Shown: piece by piece, positions 61,400 through 64,000 of the stretch
Numbering within the stretch: the first letter of the stretch is position 1
Layout of the letters: every line of letters begins with the position of its first letter
NCBI GenBank assembly: GCA_036874045.1
Contig: CM072338.1
Location: forward strand, 14,716,501-14,780,500
Length of the DNA: 64,000 nucleotides
Direction of reading: 5' to 3'
Source: Cymodocea nodosa
Lineage: Eukaryota > Streptophyta > Magnoliopsida > Alismatales > Cymodoceaceae
The notes under the pieces: model-generated
The model's database searches: none
Told to the model about the DNA's origin: nothing
The model's input: the letters and a program-made list of their open reading frames with translations, nothing else
Translations under genes and position numbers: made by a program

Positions 61400-61670
61400 G
61401 TTAAACTGTTGCTTTTCCTCGGTCGAACCGAAATTACAGAATTTTTTCTTTTTCTGCCGATTGAATCGATACCATGCTTCGGTAAAATCGACATTTCTAC
61501 TTAATAATATATATATATATATATATATATTTATATTTTTTTATATTTCGATTAAATCGATTGATCCTTTCGATGTGACTGTAACAATATTTTTTGTTTT
61601 AATATATGTTTTAGTAAAACCGATAATTTCTTTCAATTGAACCGTTACTATATTTAAAATAAGTTTTTTT
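61400..61670. repeat. decayed CGGTT..AACCG hairpin repeats with AT run
   Basis: Words such as TCGGTCGAACCGAAATTACA, CGATTGAATCGATACCATGC, CGATTAAATCGATTGATC and AGTAAAACCGATAATTTC surround an AT dinucleotide run (about 61509-61531). They resemble the palindrome array inside the Harbinger element (13850-14515). Confidence 0.5.
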
Positions 61671-61719
61671 TATATATAAACAATAACAAACATATATATA
61701 TATCTACTTAATAAAGCTC

Positions 61720-62650
61720 GAGTAGTCCTCTACTCTTACTTCTTCTATAATTCCAAATGAACTTTTTGGAAATTTCAGAATAGGTCTAAGTCTTTGTCCA
61801 TTTACTTTCAATATATTCTGATTTTTAGGATTTTCAATTTCAATAGCTCTATAGGAATAAATATTTCGAATTATGTAAGGTCTTGCCTATTTAAATCTTA
61901 ATTTTTCTAGATGGTTATGAAGTACTTCTTGTCCTATTTCAAAAGTTTTTGAAATAATTTTCTTGTCACGCCAACACTTCATTTTCTCTTTTTCTTTTAT
62001 AGTTTTCGAATAAGTTTCATTCCTAAATTCTTCTAACTCAATTAATTACATTTTTCTATTTTCAGTACCTTAATTTAAATTAGTGTTTAGAGTTTTTAAT
62101 TCCCAATAAGCTTTATGTTCAATTTCACCTAGTAAATGACAACTTTTTCCATATACTGTCCTAAAAGGTGACATACCTAAGCTTGTCTTATAAGCAGTTC
62201 TATAAGCCCAAAGTGCATCTATTAATCTATTAACCCAATCTTTTCTAGTAGGATTTACTACTTTTCTAAGATTAACTTAATTTGTTTGTTTACACTTTCT
62301 ACTTATCCACTTATTTGCGGATGATATGATGTTGCAATTTTGTGATTTACTCCATATTTCTTCATTAAGGCTTCAAAACTTCTATTACAGAAATGAGCTC
62401 CTCTATTAGTAATAATAACTTTAGGTATTCCAAATCTAGCAATTATATTAGTCCTGATAAAATGTATTATCACTTTGTTGTCATTAGTTTTTGTAGGAAT
62501 AACTTTTATCTATTTAGATATATAATCCAACCCCAACAATATATAATTAAATTGATTAGACGTAGGAAATAGACCTATAAAATTTATTCCCCACACATCA
62601 AAGATTTCAACCTCAACAATAGGATTCAGAGACATCATATTCCTCTTTGA
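61720..62650 (-). pseudogene. Athila integrase core and C-terminal region
   Basis: On the minus strand: [20 protein letters not shown], then VWGINFIGLFP where the first catalytic Asp is Asn, NIIARFGIPKVIITNRGAHF where the second Asp is also Asn, and [12 protein letters not shown] keeping the Glu. The region continues with [17 protein letters not shown] and a C-terminal part ending near GQRLRPILKFP. Both Asp to Asn changes fit GAT to AAT. Stops and a frameshift are present. The zinc domain is cut off at about 62650 by the next insertion. Confidence 0.82.
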
Positions 62651-62654
62651 TATT

Positions 62655-64000
62655 TGTTGAGTATTTTTGTTTTGATGATGTGTGTTGAATGAAAATAATC
62701 ATATTTGCTCAATTACTATTGCTTGTGAAAAGAAATTAAAATCATCAATTAATACAGAAAAAGCTTACTGATATAAATACTTGTCTGTATTGGATCTGAA
62801 GTTAATAACTAGTCATTTCGTTGCATTAATTTCTCATTTAGCTAAACATTAAGTTAACGTGTGGTTTTATTGAAAAGCATGATATGTTTTAAAGTTATAT
62901 CTTCTGTATCATGAATAGTGCACGCTTAGACAACTCGTTAAGTTAGAGTTTTGTTTATATAGAGGTCACGTGAGAAGTCGTTAAGTTAGAGGCTTAAAGG
63001 TTAAAATAGGTCACGTGATAACTCGTTAAGTTAGTGAGTAAAAGAAGAGACAAACTCGTTAAGTTAGTGTTATACACGTGGTGAAATTATAAGTTACGAA
63101 TGCTGTATTGTATCACGTGAGGTGCACATGTTTAACTCGTTAAGTTAACATAACTAAACATGTTGAGTTGCTATATTGAACACTAAGGCAACGCGTTAGG
63201 TTAGCGTTATAAACTTAAGTTGTTATTTTTGCACGTGGTAAAATTATTATTATAAAAACATTTGTTTATTACTGAATTAGTGAGTTAAAGTTTTTCGGTG
63301 ACTTACATCTGTAACTATCCGAAACTTAAACTGTTTTCGGTGAGTTATCGTTTAACCTTCTGAAAGAAAGGTTAAGCTGGTTCGTTGAGTTATCATAACA
63401 CAATGGAGATGGTTTGTTGAGATAGCATAACACCACAGACTTAGTTCGTTGAGTTAGCTACAGTACACGTCACGTGAAATGGCACATGATGAACTCGTTA
63501 GGTTAGAAATGTTAAGTTATATATATATACTTGTGTTACTCGTTTAGTTAACATTAAAGTAACGACTTCTTATTACACTGATGAAAAATTTTTGGACGAG
63601 AAAGTTTATTTTGCAGGAAATTTTTCAGAGATCAAAGACTGATGATTAAAGGAAATTCGAAATATAAACATGAGTTAGAACGTGTGTGTTTCGATGAAGG
63701 AAAAAGAAAAGACGTGGAGAAGTGGAAAACTAGTAGTGATTAAACGTGGAGGATATGCATGAAATGAAGATACCGTATAAAAGACATAGAGTTCTCGTTG
63801 ATCAAACCATCCTTGCACACAAAAAGAAAAATCTTTTCAAGGATCAAACCATCCCTGCACACCAAAAGAAAAATCTTTTTCAGGGATCAAAAACACCTTC
63901 TCGGGGAAAATCTCTCAAGTGGAAGAAAATTCAGTGAAGCATAAAAAGGTAAGATTTTCGTCACTGAAGATTTGAAGTATCATAAGAAAGCAAATTTGGT
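62655..64000 (+). mobile_element. LTR-like sequence of a related family, runs off the window
   Basis: It begins at about TGTTGAGTATTTTTGTTTTG (62655), directly after the integrase remnant. Its middle (63050-63250) resembles the mid-part of the Athila LTRs (GCACATGTTTAACTCGTTAA, ACACTAAGGCAACGCGTTAG). It repeats CGTTAAGTTAG about five times (62936-63150) with interleaved CACGTG sites (about 62967, 63010, 63074, 63115, 63234 and 63470). A TATA-like GTATAAAAG lies near 63775. No gene is seen and the far end is not in the window. Confidence 0.6.
63800..63890 (+). repeat. two tandem ~42-bp units
   Basis: GGATCAAACCATCCCTGCAC followed by an A-rich AAAAGAAAAATCTTTT part occurs twice (from about 63797 and 63839), and a third unit begins at about 63883. 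It lies about 25 bases after the TATA-like site, so it would be in the transcribed leader. Confidence 0.65.

Larger units (their letters stand above)
42427..62654 (-). mobile_element. minus-strand Athila-like gypsy element, interrupted by two nested insertions
   Basis: Its 3' LTR, read on the minus strand, begins TGTTTAGA at 57996. It runs to 57978, skips the plus-strand element (46516-57977), continues 46515-46181, skips a solo LTR, and ends at 44182-42427 (final bases CCTAAACA). Removing the inserts restores about 2.1 kb of LTR, similar to the 2.2 kb LTR of the plus-strand element. A polypurine tract (AAGTATGAGGGAAA) precedes it at 57997-58010. The interior (57997-62654) holds an accessory ORF, a hairpin repeat and integrase. 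Upstream of integrase, at about 62654, another LTR-like sequence has cut in, and the 5' LTR is outside the window. Confidence 0.8.

Noticed and set aside
1-64000. tRNA, rRNA and snoRNA genes
   Set aside because: None noticed by eye; a covariance-model scan was not possible, so small RNA genes cannot be excluded.

Overview
The window is nuclear DNA of a flowering plant. It carries two spliced host genes with short GT-AG introns, and almost everything else is plant transposable elements: Ty1/copia, Ty3/gypsy of the Athila lineage, RTE and L1 LINEs, PIF/Harbinger and a MITE. GC-rich first exons beside AT-rich intergenic DNA hint at a monocot, but I cannot name the species.

Left part (1-23 kb). 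A decayed 3' end of a PIF/Harbinger element (1-660) is followed by a copia remnant (about 0.8-5.8 kb). Next is a complete minus-strand four-exon gene for a secreted protein of unknown function (6203-7975). A full-length Harbinger element (8877-15239) has matching terminal inverted repeats and a TTA target duplication. It holds a Myb/SANT-like ORF1 and a DDE transposase ORF, broken by only three visible nonsense codons, plus an unusual 1.3 kb insert rich in palindromes. Possible MULE debris, an unrecognised GC-rich ORF and two copia fragments follow.

Middle (23-40 kb). A TGD4-like gene (chloroplast lipid import) lies on the minus strand. Its five exons splice in frame to 468 codons but are spread over 16.5 kb. 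The 11.3 kb third intron (in transcript order) holds an RTE LINE fragment, a MITE and a copia element with both LTRs. The 3.6 kb second intron holds an L1 LINE. All recognisable retroelements in these introns are antisense to the gene.

Right part (40-64 kb). After an RTE LINE fragment comes a nest of one Athila-like family. A minus-strand element (42427 to about 62650) has a solo LTR (44183-46175) and a second plus-strand element (46516-57972) inserted in its 3' LTR. Both inserts show matching 5-bp target duplications. The plus-strand element has PBS, protease, RT, RNase H and part of integrase, then gag unexpectedly downstream of pol, then an F-box gene with an F-box-associated-like C-terminal region between pol and the 3' LTR. 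The minus-strand sister carries a different acidic ORF at the same place, ending in the same roughly 25-residue tail. This swapping of accessory ORFs within one retroelement family is the most interesting feature of the window. The right edge is another LTR-like sequence with repeated CGTTAAGTTAG and CACGTG motifs.
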